Below, piece by piece: positions 38,304 through 47,349 of a DNA stretch of 64,000 nt. The notes under the pieces are model-generated. The model did no database searches, was not told where the DNA came from, and worked only from the letters and a program-made list of their open reading frames with translations. Position numbers and translations under genes: made by a program. Numbering within the stretch: the first letter of the stretch is position 1; every line of letters begins with the position of its first letter. Source of the DNA: Phycisphaerae bacterium RAS2 (GTDB lineage Bacteria > Planctomycetota > Phycisphaerae > UBA1845 > UTPLA1); assembly GCA_007753915.1 (NCBI GenBank), contig CP036352.1:2480001-2544000 (forward strand). Reading direction: 5' to 3'.

Positions 38304-40247
38304 ATGACCGCAACGCAGAACGACATCATCATCGGCATCGATCTCGGCACGACGTTCAGTCTGGTCGCATATGCCGACGCGCGCGGGCCGCAGATCATTC
38401 GTGACGAAAACGGTGACGGGCGACTTCCGTCGGTCATTTGCTTTTCTCCCGACGGCCGCGCGACGATCGGCTGGGAAGCACGACGTCATGCCGTGGAGCA
38501 TGCGGAGAACACCGTCTACTCCATCAAGCGCTTGATGGGCCTGGGCATTCAGGATCTTCAGAAGGAACTGCCGCATCTGGCCTACCACGTCGTGCCCGGC
38601 GCGCGAGACACGATCAAGGTGGAAATCAACGGCCGCCTGCTGACACCACAGGAAATCTCGGCCTTGATTTTGCGTGAACTGGCGAAGCGGGCCGAGCAGC
38701 ATCTGAAGCGCCCCATTCGAAAGGCCGTCATCACCGTGCCGGCCTACTTCGACGACGCGCAGCGACAGGCAACGCGCGATGCCGCAACGATCGCCGGGCT
38801 GGATGCGGTACGCATCGTGAACGAGCCGACGGCGGCGGCCTTGGCCTATGGCATCGGGTTGCGCAGCGCGACCGACAACTCGGAGAGCGATGCCCCGCGC
38901 AAGGCCGGCGGTGCGGTATCGATCACTGTCGGCGACAAGTCCAAATGCGTTTGCGGCAACACCGGCGCGCCGATGGTCTCGGATCGGCCGCACACGATCG
39001 CGGTGTACGACCTGGGCGGCGGCACGTTTGACGTCAGCCTGTTGCGCGTTTCGGGCGAAACGTTTGAAGTCATCGCAACGCACGGCGACACGCACCTGGG
39101 CGGCGATGACTTCGACCGCACCCTGATCGAACTGGTTCAGCGCGAAGTGCGCGAGCAATTCGCGCTGGACATTGACGCGCCGGCGACGAAGCAGGCGCTG
39201 CGATCCTTCGCGGAAGAAGTCAAGATTCGCCTCGGCGCGCAGAGCGAAGCAAGCATCGAATTGGAACTCGGCGCGGGCCGCGTCTATCGCCGATCCATCG
39301 CGCGGAATGAGTTCGAGAATCTGATTGAGCCGCTGGTGCAGCGAACGATCGCCTCATGCAAACGGGCACTCGCGGACGGGAAGATGACCGCAAGCGAGAT
39401 TGATCAGGTCGTCATGGTCGGCGGCTCGAGCCGCGTGCCGCTGGTGCGACAGCGCGTGCAGGAGTTTTTCGGGCGCACGCTGTACACGGCCCTAAACCCG
39501 GACGAGGTCGTGGCGCTGGGGGCGGCGGTGCAGGGGCAGGTTCTGACCGGCTCGCGGCCCGACACGCTGCTGCTGGACGTCACCCCGTTGTCGCTGGGCA
39601 TCGAAACGATGGGCGGCGCGATGGGCAAACTCATTCTGCGCAACACCCGCATCCCCTGCCAGGCGTCGGAGCCATTTACGACATTTGTCGATGGCCAGAC
39701 GTCGGTCAAGATCAACGTCCTCCAGGGCGAGCGCGAGCTTGCGGCCGACTGCCGCAGCCTTGGTGTGTTCGATCTGCGCGGAGTTCCGCCGATGCCGGCC
39801 GGGATTCCGAAGATCACCGTGAACTTCCTGATTGACGCCAACGGCATCCTGAACGTTTCGGCGCGTGAGGATCGCAGCGGCGTCGAAGCGTCGATTCAGA
39901 TCATCCCTTCGCACGGCCTGACACGCGAGGAAGTGCGGCAGATCGAATTGGACTCGATCCATCACGCACGGAAGGACATGACCGCGCACCGACTGATTGA
40001 CCTGCGCAATCAAGTGACGTTTGACACGCACAAAACCGAACAGACGCTCGCGAAGTTCGGCCATCTGCTGCCGTCCGACGAGCGCAGCGCGATGGCGCAG
40101 TCCATCCGCTCGCTTCGCGAGATGGCGGCGGCGACGACCGATTGCGACGCATTGCACCAGGCGCTGGACCGATTCGGAAAATCGACTGAGCACCTGGCAA
40201 ACCTGGCGATCACCGAGTCGCTTCGCGAAGTCACGACATCGAAATAA
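38304..40247 (+). CDS. hscA: Hsp70-type chaperone HscA with Cys-bearing insertion
   Basis: Specialised Hsp70 that pulls the Fe-S cluster from IscU. The 647-residue protein shows [45 protein letters not shown], the [11 protein letters not shown] block, [14 protein letters not shown] and the substrate domain. An unusual ~45-residue insertion lies between AAALAYGIG and [10 protein letters not shown] (about residues 186-230) and contains KCVCGN (Cys215, Cys217). Apart from that it is a standard HscA. Placed directly after hscB and before fdx. Confidence 0.93.
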   Translation: MTATQNDIIIGIDLGTTFSLVAYADARGPQIIRDENGDGRLPSVICFSPDGRATIGWEARRHAVEHAENTVYSIKRLMGLGIQDLQKELPHLAYHVVPGARDTIKVEINGRLLTPQEISALILRELAKRAEQHLKRPIRKAVITVPAYFDDAQRQATRDAATIAGLDAVRIVNEPTAAALAYGIGLRSATDNSESDAPRKAGGAVSITVGDKSKCVCGNTGAPMVSDRPHTIAVYDLGGGTFDVSLLRVSGETFEVIATHGDTHLGGDDFDRTLIELVQREVREQFALDIDAPATKQALRSFAEEVKIRLGAQSEASIELELGAGRVYRRSIARNEFENLIEPLVQRTIASCKRALADGKMTASEIDQVVMVGGSSRVPLVRQRVQEFFGRTLYTALNPDEVVALGAAVQGQVLTGSRPDTLLLDVTPLSLGIETMGGAMGKLILRNTRIPCQASEPFTTFVDGQTSVKINVLQGERELAADCRSLGVFDLRGVPPMPAGIPKITVNFLIDANGILNVSAREDRSGVEASIQIIPSHGLTREEVRQIELDSIHHARKDMTAHRLIDLRNQVTFDTHKTEQTLAKFGHLLPSDERSAMAQSIRSLREMAAATTDCDALHQALDRFGKSTEHLANLAITESLREVTTSK

Positions 40248-40264
40248 ATCCCACGGAGACGCAC

Positions 40265-40714
40265 ATGGGCGGCCAAAACCCCTACATCAAGGACACCGAG
40301 ATCCAGCTTCCGAAGCAGCCCTACGAGCTGACGATCATCGATGAGCAGGGCGAAGAGCATAAGCTGACGATCGATCCGAAAAAGATCCCCTACGACGATC
40401 ACGGCCTTCCAGGTTCGATTCTCGATATCTGCATGGCCCATGGAATTGAGTTGGATCATGCCTGCGGAGGCGTGTGCGCCTGTTCAACGTGCCATGTTCA
40501 CGTCATCGAAGGCGCGGCGTCGTGCAACGAGGCGTCGGAGGAGGAAGACGACCAGCTTGAAGAGGCCTACGACCTGAAATCAACCAGCCGCCTCGGCTGC
40601 CAATGCGTGCCGAACGGGACTTCACCGGTGAAGATTCGCATTCCCACCTGGAATCGCAATCTCGCGCGCGAGCCGCACGGGGCCGAGGGCATGACCACGA
40701 AGGACAAGGAATAA
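40265..40714 (+). CDS. fdx: 2Fe-2S ferredoxin, Isc type
   Basis: Electron donor for Fe-S cluster assembly. At 149 residues it is longer than the usual ~111, with about 20 extra residues at each end. Cluster ligands are in HACGGVCACSTCHV (C-x5-C-x2-C) and the later LGCQC. An acidic EEEDDQLEEAY segment, typical of Isc ferredoxins, interacts with IscS. A GGAG box is well placed before the ATG. Confidence 0.93.
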   Translation: MGGQNPYIKDTEIQLPKQPYELTIIDEQGEEHKLTIDPKKIPYDDHGLPGSILDICMAHGIELDHACGGVCACSTCHVHVIEGAASCNEASEEEDDQLEEAYDLKSTSRLGCQCVPNGTSPVKIRIPTWNRNLAREPHGAEGMTTKDKE

Positions 40715-40719
40715 CGCCG

Positions 40720-40947
40720 ATGCCGCAGAAACTCACCTGGCTGGATTCCGAGGACATCGCGCTCGCCCTGCATGAAAAGTTTCCCAAACTCGATCCGTTG
40801 ACGGTGCGATTCACCGATCTGCATGACTGGGTGGTGGCGTTGCCGGACTTTGGCGACGATCCGCACAAGTCAAACGAGGCCAAGCTCGAGGCGATCCAGA
40901 TGGCGTGGCTGGAGGAATACAAGGACTCCATCGGCGAAGATAACTAG
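40720..40947 (+). CDS. iscX: IscX family protein
   Basis: Small (75 residues) acidic helical protein that binds IscS and iron and closes the isc operon in enterobacteria. The family sequence LTWLDSEDIALALHEKFP, then TVRFTDLHDWVVALPDF and WLEEYKD, is intact. The ATG at 40720 follows the ferredoxin stop by five bases. The frame is open upstream but only this start matches the family. Confidence 0.9.
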   Translation: MPQKLTWLDSEDIALALHEKFPKLDPLTVRFTDLHDWVVALPDFGDDPHKSNEAKLEAIQMAWLEEYKDSIGEDN

Positions 40948-41012
40948 GGTTCGCGTCAAGGAAGCTTGGTTCAAATTAGTGCATTTTTCATACAATCATA
41001 GCGTGCCTTGTT

Positions 41013-41080
41013 CGTCACTCCCGCGAAAGCGGGAGTCCAGCCCGCGAGTTCACTGGATTCCCGCCTGCGCGAAAATGACG
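41013..41080. repeat. Inverted-repeat (REP/MITE-like) element
   Basis: 68 bp with imperfect terminal inverted repeats: CGTCACTCCCGCGAAAGCGG... at the left and ...CCGCCTGCGCGAAAATGACG at the right, around CCAG/CTGG inner arms. It resembles the widespread CGTCATTCCCGCGAAAGCGG family of intergenic repeats, decayed in the right arm. It lies in the spacer after iscX. Confidence 0.6.
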
Positions 41081-41235
41081 TCGATTGGACGCCCGCCGTT
41101 TATCACTATATAAACGTATGAAAGTCAGACTAGGAGCGATTGCCCGCATTCTGAAGATTAACTCGACTCAGAAGCGTGGACCGGCGCTCCCTTACGGTCG
41201 CGGCTCGGTTGTTCAGACGCCCTAATTCGCCATTT

Positions 41236-42867
41236 TCACTTTTCATCGCCCTTGCGCTCCCAGAATTGTAGATACCCGATCGAATCGGTCGGGTTGTAAT
41301 GCGCGTGAAGGAGCCTTCCCAGCGGATCATCGCCGACCGCGCCGCTGAAAAAATCACCAGTCACGGTGATTGCCAGCGCCGGCAGCGTCGGCTGCGCCAT
41401 AACGTCATCTGCCATGATCGCGCGCAGCCGCGGCGAGACGCCGACGTGCATGAGCATGTGAAATCGTGAGGGACTTCGCCGCTCGGCGAGGAAGTACCAC
41501 AATCCGGCGTTGCTCAATTCAAGGATCGTTTCGTCCGGCCGACTGTTCGACTGAATGTAACGGCAAACGGCTTCGACAAAGCGCGCGTCTCCGTACGGCA
41601 AGTCGATTCCAACGCGCTTAACTTCGCATTGCGTGCGCACGCCGCCGAGCATGTCCGGCGTCAGCCGCGCCGACACGCGACTGTTCTCTCCGCTGCCAAA
41701 CCATCGGCACCAGCGCCGAGCCGCGCCGCCTTCGCCCATTGCCAGAAGCATGATCACTGCGGGCCCAATCATCAGTTTGAAAACACTCGGCCCCCGGTGC
41801 AAATCCACCCATCGCCACGGTCGTTGTGTCCAAGTCGAGGCGGGCAGTAGCGCAAGCACGGCCAAAGTAAGAAACGGGCCCGCCGCGTAGGCGACATGCC
41901 ATTCGTCGGGTCGGCCGATGACGACGCACCAGAATGCAAGTGACGCCAGCGCGGCGAGCAACAGCGCGCTGCGCATCGCGAGCGGCCAAGAGGGCCTCCG
42001 CCATGCAACAACCGCGACACCACAGGCTGCAAACGGCATTGCGTAGTAGAGCAGAACACACTTCAGGCCGTCGTAGAGATTCGGCGGTCCCGAAGCGTCG
42101 GGATTCAGCCATGGCCGAGGATACGCCGCCGGCATCGCTTCGCCGCGAAGAAAGAGTTGCCAGTACACATTTAATCCAAAGTCGCCGAGGATGCCGTGTC
42201 GGGCGCACCAGGCCACGAACGGAAGGAACGCGACCATCGCACCCGAAATAAACAGTATTAGCCTTTGCCCAATCGCTCGCTCGCGAGGCGCGCCGACCGG
42301 CACGAGATACGCCTCCATCACGCACCATGCTGCGATCGCAACGAGCGCAAAGACGCCGACATCCAGGCTGTACAGTGCAGCCAGCGACGATAGCGCGCCG
42401 GCGACCACTAGCCACTTGCCATGTCGCGTATGCAAATACCGCCCAGCCGCGGCGATGGCCAGCAGCCCCAGCACATGCCGATCCGTCACCTCAACCCAGC
42501 ACAGCAAAAGAAGCGCCGCCGCCAATGCACAGGCCTGCCATCGGCGCGTCAATGATGCAACGACGATGATCGCCGCGACCAGACCCAACGGCGGAAGGAT
42601 GCCCCGATACAGGAACGCATTGCTGCCGAGCTTGCGCAGCGCGGCGACGTCCGTTCCAAACCACGCGCAGGCCAGCATCGGCTTGAGTACGTCCTCGCCC
42701 AGGCCGTGTTGAACATAGAAATCTCGAAATGGAAGCTTTCCGTCGCGCAGCGCGTCGATGTACACCAGGCGCTCGCCCTCGTGAACAAAATCCAGGCCGC
42801 CGTCGATGTCGAGCCGCAGCGCCGCGAAGTAGGTCAAGGTGCAGAGGATCGCAACGCGCAGCTTCAT
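41236..42867 (-). CDS. Polytopic membrane protein, GT-C glycosyltransferase-like
   Basis: A 543-residue inner-membrane protein with about ten to twelve membrane helices. Near the N-terminus (about residues 25-60) it has HEGERLVYIDALRDGKLPFR and DFYVQHGLGED, the acidic-first-loop pattern of lipid-linked-sugar (GT-C/GT39-like) glycosyltransferases. The C-terminal ~140 residues are soluble and face the periplasm. Neither donor nor acceptor can be deduced. It begins 19 bp after the metF stop on the same strand, so it may be read through from metF. Confidence 0.65.
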   Translation of the reverse strand: MKLRVAILCTLTYFAALRLDIDGGLDFVHEGERLVYIDALRDGKLPFRDFYVQHGLGEDVLKPMLACAWFGTDVAALRKLGSNAFLYRGILPPLGLVAAIIVVASLTRRWQACALAAALLLLCWVEVTDRHVLGLLAIAAAGRYLHTRHGKWLVVAGALSSLAALYSLDVGVFALVAIAAWCVMEAYLVPVGAPRERAIGQRLILFISGAMVAFLPFVAWCARHGILGDFGLNVYWQLFLRGEAMPAAYPRPWLNPDASGPPNLYDGLKCVLLYYAMPFAACGVAVVAWRRPSWPLAMRSALLLAALASLAFWCVVIGRPDEWHVAYAAGPFLTLAVLALLPASTWTQRPWRWVDLHRGPSVFKLMIGPAVIMLLAMGEGGAARRWCRWFGSGENSRVSARLTPDMLGGVRTQCEVKRVGIDLPYGDARFVEAVCRYIQSNSRPDETILELSNAGLWYFLAERRSPSRFHMLMHVGVSPRLRAIMADDVMAQPTLPALAITVTGDFFSGAVGDDPLGRLLHAHYNPTDSIGYLQFWERKGDEK

Positions 42868-42886
42868 TGGAAGGAGCCAGTCGACC

Positions 42887-43798
42887 TCACGCCGGGCGCA
42901 TCGCGGGCGGCCACAACGTGCGGAGCGCCGTCAGAATGGTGCGCGTCGCAGCGGACTTGTTCAACGTGTAGAAGTGAATCCCCGGTGCCCCGCGATTGAG
43001 CAGGTCCAGGCACTGCGCGGTCGCGTACGCGACGCCAAGCGACAGGACGGCGTCTTCGTCATCCTTGAGACGGTCCAGTTCGGTCAGCAGGGTCTGCGGG
43101 ATGGTCGCGCCGCACATCTGGGTGAACCGACGGACCTGCTCGACATTCGTAATCGGCATGATGCCGGGAATGATCGGCACGCCGATGCCGGCGGCCCGGG
43201 CGCGATCGACGAATCGGAAATAGTGACTGTTGTCAAAAAACAGCTGCGTGATGAGAAACGCAGCCCCGGCCTCCACCTTGTGCTGAAGATTCTCCAGGTC
43301 GCGGTTCGCATCCCGCGCGCCGTCGGAGCCGACGCACTCAACGTGCCCCTCCGGATAACACGCCCCACCGACGCAAATGTCGCGGTTCTGCGCGCGAATG
43401 AACGCCGCCAGTTCGTTTGCGAAATGGAACCCGTCCGCCACCGGCCTGAACGCGACGTCGCCCTTCGGCGGATCGCCGCGAAGCGCGAGAATGTTACCAA
43501 TGCCCGCGCCCACCAACCGGTCGATCACGGCAGCAAGTTCGTCGCGCGTGGAGCCGACGCAGGTCAGGTGTGCCATGACTTCAACGCCGTAGTGTCGCTG
43601 AATCTCCGAAACCAGTTCAATCGTCCGATCGCGCGTGCTGCCGCCGGCGCCGTACGTCACCGAAATGAACGTGGGCGAAAGATCGCGCAGCGCCCGCACC
43701 GTCGCGCGCAGTTGCTCCAGCCCGTTGTCCGTCTTGGGCGGGAAGAACTCAAACGAGAAACACGGGCGGCCGGTCGAAAGTAGTTCGCGGATTCTCAT
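42887..43798 (-). CDS. metF: 5,10-Methylenetetrahydrofolate reductase
   Basis: FAD enzyme making 5-methyltetrahydrofolate for methionine synthesis. The 303-residue protein has the family start FSFEFFPPKTD, then SVTYGAGGSTRD, AHLTCVG, LRGDPPKGD and FLITQLFFDN. The full TIM-barrel is present with no insertion. The next gene downstream follows after 19 bp. Upstream, 43799-43930 holds short TCAGTGG-type repeats and no gene. Confidence 0.96.
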   Translation of the reverse strand: MRIRELLSTGRPCFSFEFFPPKTDNGLEQLRATVRALRDLSPTFISVTYGAGGSTRDRTIELVSEIQRHYGVEVMAHLTCVGSTRDELAAVIDRLVGAGIGNILALRGDPPKGDVAFRPVADGFHFANELAAFIRAQNRDICVGGACYPEGHVECVGSDGARDANRDLENLQHKVEAGAAFLITQLFFDNSHYFRFVDRARAAGIGVPIIPGIMPITNVEQVRRFTQMCGATIPQTLLTELDRLKDDEDAVLSLGVAYATAQCLDLLNRGAPGIHFYTLNKSAATRTILTALRTLWPPAMRPA

Positions 43799-43930
43799 GC
43801 GAGGAAATGGTCGGTTTTCAGTGCCTGGTTGTCAGTGGTCAGTAGCTAGTGGCTAGTAAACAGCAGCCTGCGAATCGATTGTCTGTCGATGCCGATGTTT
43901 TATCCATCGGCCATCCAGTCCGTCGAAACG

Positions 43931-44656
43931 CTAATCGCCCTTCTTCTTCGGTCGCGGCGCCTTCTCGCTCTTCTCCTTCGCCGGTTTTTTCTCAACCGCG
44001 GATTCCGGCTTGGGCGCCTCCAATGCCGTGCTGATGGCCGAGGTCACTTCCTCGCTCATCGGGTCCACGCGCGGTTCAAAACGGCCGATCACTTTCCCGT
44101 CGCGCCCGATCAGGAACTTGTTGAAGTTCCACTTGACGTCGCCGCCGTGGTCGTGCCCGGCATCTTTCGCCGTGAGGTACTTAAACAGGGGGCAGATATC
44201 CTCGCCCTTGACGCTCACCTTTGCGAACATCGGAAACGTCACGTCAAACTTCGACGTGCAGAACTCCTTGATCTCTTCATTCGTGCCCGGTTCCTGCGCG
44301 CCGTAGTTGTTGGCAGGAAACCCAAGAACGACAAACCCCTCATCCTTGTATTTGCCGTAGAGTTCTTCCAGCCCCTTGTATTGCGGCGTGAGTCCGCACT
44401 GCGATGCGACGTTGACGATCATCACGACCTGTCCGTGGTAAGTCTTGGCCAGGTTGACTTTCTCCCCGTCGATGTCCTTGACCTTGAAGTTCAACGCAGG
44501 CGCGTCCATGTGATCGGCGTCTTTCGATTTCTTGCCGGATTGCTTCTTCGCCGGTGATTTCTTCTTCGGTTGGTTGTCATTCGGGCCTGCCAGCGCGGGA
44601 TACGAGATCATGCACGCCGTTGCCAGCGCCGCCGCTGCAATCACTTTGAACGTCAT
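43931..44656 (-). CDS. Exported glutathione peroxidase-like peroxidase
   Basis: Thiol peroxidase of the glutathione peroxidase family, exported by a signal peptide (MTFKVIAAAALATACMIS..., cleavage near ALAG). Its 241 residues include the active-site Cys in NVASQCGLTPQ, Gln in GFPANNYGAQEPG, and KWNFNKFL with the Trp/Asn of the catalytic tetrad. It has a Lys-rich linker before the domain (KKKSPAKKQSGKK) and another Lys/Pro tail after it, both unusual for the family and likely to bind acidic cell-surface polymer. ATG 44656 is preferred over the longer frame. It is divergent from kdsB. Confidence 0.9.
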   Translation of the reverse strand: MTFKVIAAAALATACMISYPALAGPNDNQPKKKSPAKKQSGKKSKDADHMDAPALNFKVKDIDGEKVNLAKTYHGQVVMIVNVASQCGLTPQYKGLEELYGKYKDEGFVVLGFPANNYGAQEPGTNEEIKEFCTSKFDVTFPMFAKVSVKGEDICPLFKYLTAKDAGHDHGGDVKWNFNKFLIGRDGKVIGRFEPRVDPMSEEVTSAISTALEAPKPESAVEKKPAKEKSEKAPRPKKKGD

Positions 44657-44883
44657 GGTGCGATTCTCCGAGAATGTCCGATCACGCAACCGGCCGGGAT
44701 CCCGCCCGCCGTCGTGGCGATTCGCCTATTGTAGTAGGATCGGCAAGGCAATCCCAGTTGCGGCTTGCGATGCAAATGGGCAGCCTCAATGTGGTCGCCA
44801 CCGTAGCAAGCAACCCCGCCGACCAGACTGCTTGCCGCCGCGTCGCACTTGGCACGCGTTCGGCGCAGCGATACGCTGCCGTC

Positions 44884-45642
44884 GTGAACGCCGTTGCCAT
44901 CATCCCCGCCCGGTACGCCTCATCACGGTTTCCTGCGAAGGCCCTCGCGCGCGAGACCGGCAAATACCTGATCCAGCATGTATGCGAACAGGTTGCGCGA
45001 TGCCGTGCAATCCGACGTGTGCTCGTGGCCACCGATGACGCGCGCATAGCCGATGCCGTCAAATCGTTCGGCGGCGAGGCGGTCATGACGCGCGAAGACC
45101 ATCCAAGCGGGACCGACCGCGTTGCTGAAGCGGCGGCGACCCTGAATTGCGACGTCATTGTGAACGTGCAGGGCGACGAGCCGGAGATCGAGCCTGCAGC
45201 GATCGACCAGCTCGTTGGCTTGTTCGAGGGCCGCCCCGATCTTCCGATTGCCACGCTCGCCTGTCCTTTCCCGGCTGACGGCGACCCGCGCGATCCGAAC
45301 GCGGTAAAGGTCGTGCTCACGCAGTCCGGCGATGCGCTGTATTTCTCGCGCAGTCTCATTCCATTCCCGCGCGATACCGGTGGCAACCCCTTCGGAGGCG
45401 CGCCGTGTTCGCCTGGCGCTTCTCCCTGGCACTTGCACATCGGCGTGTATGCCTATCGACGAAGCTTCCTCTTTGAATTGGCCAAGCTGCCGCCCACGCC
45501 GCTGGAAAAGCTGGAGAAGCTCGAACAACTTCGCGTGCTCGAAAACGGTCATCGCATGGCCGTCGCAGTGGTCCCTCGCTCACCGGTCGGCATTGACACA
45601 CCCGAGAACTACGCGGCGTTCGTGAAGCGCTGCCGCCGTTAG
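44884..45642 (+). CDS. kdsB: 3-Deoxy-manno-octulosonate cytidylyltransferase
   Basis: Activates KDO as CMP-KDO for lipopolysaccharide core assembly; cytoplasmic. The 252-residue product starts VNAVAIIPARYASSRFPAKAL and shows the metal/nucleotide motifs VATDD, TREDHPSGTDRV and VNVQGDEPEI. GTG at 44884 is chosen because family homology begins there; the frame is open back to 44674 and no clear ribosome-binding site was found. About 15-20 residues after the SRSLIPFPR block (GNPFGGAPCSPGAS) form a loop longer than usual. Confidence 0.93.
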   Translation: MNAVAIIPARYASSRFPAKALARETGKYLIQHVCEQVARCRAIRRVLVATDDARIADAVKSFGGEAVMTREDHPSGTDRVAEAAATLNCDVIVNVQGDEPEIEPAAIDQLVGLFEGRPDLPIATLACPFPADGDPRDPNAVKVVLTQSGDALYFSRSLIPFPRDTGGNPFGGAPCSPGASPWHLHIGVYAYRRSFLFELAKLPPTPLEKLEKLEQLRVLENGHRMAVAVVPRSPVGIDTPENYAAFVKRCRR

Positions 45643-45870
45643 CAACGGGCGAGGCCGGACGTGTCATTCAATCACGCGAGGATCGCCCGCCCCATTTTCC
45701 GCGGTCTATTCGGTGCATGCCTCGCTCAAGAATCTCTCATATTGGGATGTCTTCTCCGTGCGTCAGGCGCTTCCGGCGTGAATTTGATTTCTGACGGTTG
45801 AATTCTCTTGCAATCGGCGCGATCCGGGCGATGATATGGAGGAGGAAGCCCGCTGGAACGGAGTCCTAGC

Positions 45871-47196
45871 ATGCCGCCGAGGATTTGCCCCCGATCGCGG
45901 GGCCATCAACGCAACGCGCGTCGCACAGGAATGCGAATCGCCTGCACCGCGCTGGTGTTGAACCTTCCTCTCTGGGGCAACGGCTGCGGCTGGTCGCCCC
46001 CTTCCGGCACGATTGAGAATAATGTATTTATTCTTCCCTTCGCACCGGGGCAACCGCTGGCCGACGCGCTGCGAGGCACCGCCTTCGACGGCGGGCAGGC
46101 GCTCGAGCTGAACCTGGGCACGGGCGCATTCCGCGTGCGATTCACGGATTCGGCCCGCGCGCTTTCGGGCTATGTCGCTCCGCAGGGCAGCGGCTGGGAT
46201 ATGCTGCGCATCCACTTCCGGACCGGACCGGACTGGAGCACACTCGACTTCAATCCTGACACGCGTGAACTGATCCGAGTTCAATCTTCAGACGGAAAAG
46301 CATGGGAGGCGGCAAGAGCGCCTGGCGCGAAAGTGAAGAGCGGCCCCGACCGGCCCTCGGATTACCTCGCCGCCAACGCGGACCTGATCGCTGCGATCGA
46401 GGGGAATTCAGGCGACGCGTCGCTCGCCTTCTTCCCAACGCTCGTGTCGTTCATCCTCTTTGTCGGCTGGTTCTGCTCGGGGACGACGATCTTCTGCCCG
46501 GGGCTGCCCCAGGCGTTGGCCGTCATTGCGGCCCTGCTGGGCCCCCTGCCGCCGCCGGTTATAACACCTGTCAATAATCCGCCGAACGCCCGCAACGACG
46601 CCTTCACCACACCGGAAGACACCGCCGTGTCGGGAAATATCCTGGCCAACAACGGAAGCGGCGCTGACGACGACCCGGACGGCGATGCGCTCACCACGAC
46701 GCTTGCGACAAACGCGACCAACGGCACGGTCGCCCTCGGCACTGACGGCGCGTTCACCTACACTCCCAATACGGGGTTTGTCGGGACCGATACCTTTACC
46801 TACGACCTGTCTGACGGCAACGGCGGTACGGATACGGCCGTCGTCACAATTACTGTTACAGAGGTGAACAATCCGCCCATTGCACAGGACGACGACTTTG
46901 ATGTCTTCGCCGAAGACACGCTTAACGGCAATCTCTTCGACGACAACGGCAACGGCGTCGACTCGGATCCCGATGGGGACACGATCACGATCATCGAAGT
47001 GAATGGCAGCGCGGCCAATGTCGGCACACCGGTGGCCCTCCTGATGTCCGGCTCGGTCACGGTCAACGCCGACGGCACGTTTGAATACAGCGACGGCGGA
47101 TTCGCCGAAGTCGAGCAGACCTTTACCTATACCATCTCCGACGGCAACGGCGGCACGGACACGGCGACGGTCACGATCTCTGTCCTCGGTAATTGA
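45871..47196 (+). CDS. Exported protein with two cadherin-like (Big/tandem-95) repeats
   Basis: A 441-residue surface or periplasmic protein. The N-terminus holds a signal peptide with a Cys at GNGCGW that may be lipidated. Residues about 45-175 are an unrecognised beta-rich domain; a hydrophobic helix (about 190-230) follows. Two cadherin-like repeats, about 240-335 and 338-441, share PPNARNDAFTTPEDT / PPIAQDDDFDVFAEDT starts, DDDPDGD or DSDPDGD Ca2+ sites and TFTYDLSDGNGGTDTA / TFTYTISDGNGGTDTA ends. It is probably an adhesion or matrix protein. Confidence 0.8.
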   Translation: MPPRICPRSRGHQRNARRTGMRIACTALVLNLPLWGNGCGWSPPSGTIENNVFILPFAPGQPLADALRGTAFDGGQALELNLGTGAFRVRFTDSARALSGYVAPQGSGWDMLRIHFRTGPDWSTLDFNPDTRELIRVQSSDGKAWEAARAPGAKVKSGPDRPSDYLAANADLIAAIEGNSGDASLAFFPTLVSFILFVGWFCSGTTIFCPGLPQALAVIAALLGPLPPPVITPVNNPPNARNDAFTTPEDTAVSGNILANNGSGADDDPDGDALTTTLATNATNGTVALGTDGAFTYTPNTGFVGTDTFTYDLSDGNGGTDTAVVTITVTEVNNPPIAQDDDFDVFAEDTLNGNLFDDNGNGVDSDPDGDTITIIEVNGSAANVGTPVALLMSGSVTVNADGTFEYSDGGFAEVEQTFTYTISDGNGGTDTATVTISVLGN

Positions 47197-47349
47197 ACCC
47201 GCCCGTGTTGTTGACCTGACGCAGGCTGCACCGGACGGGAACGCACGCACTTCCTCCCATGGGGGCCGCGCGTCGATTGATTCAACTGCCCCCGCCGCCC
47301 TATAGTACCGGCCTTGTTTCGTGACCCATTTTTGACTGGAGCAGCCGCC

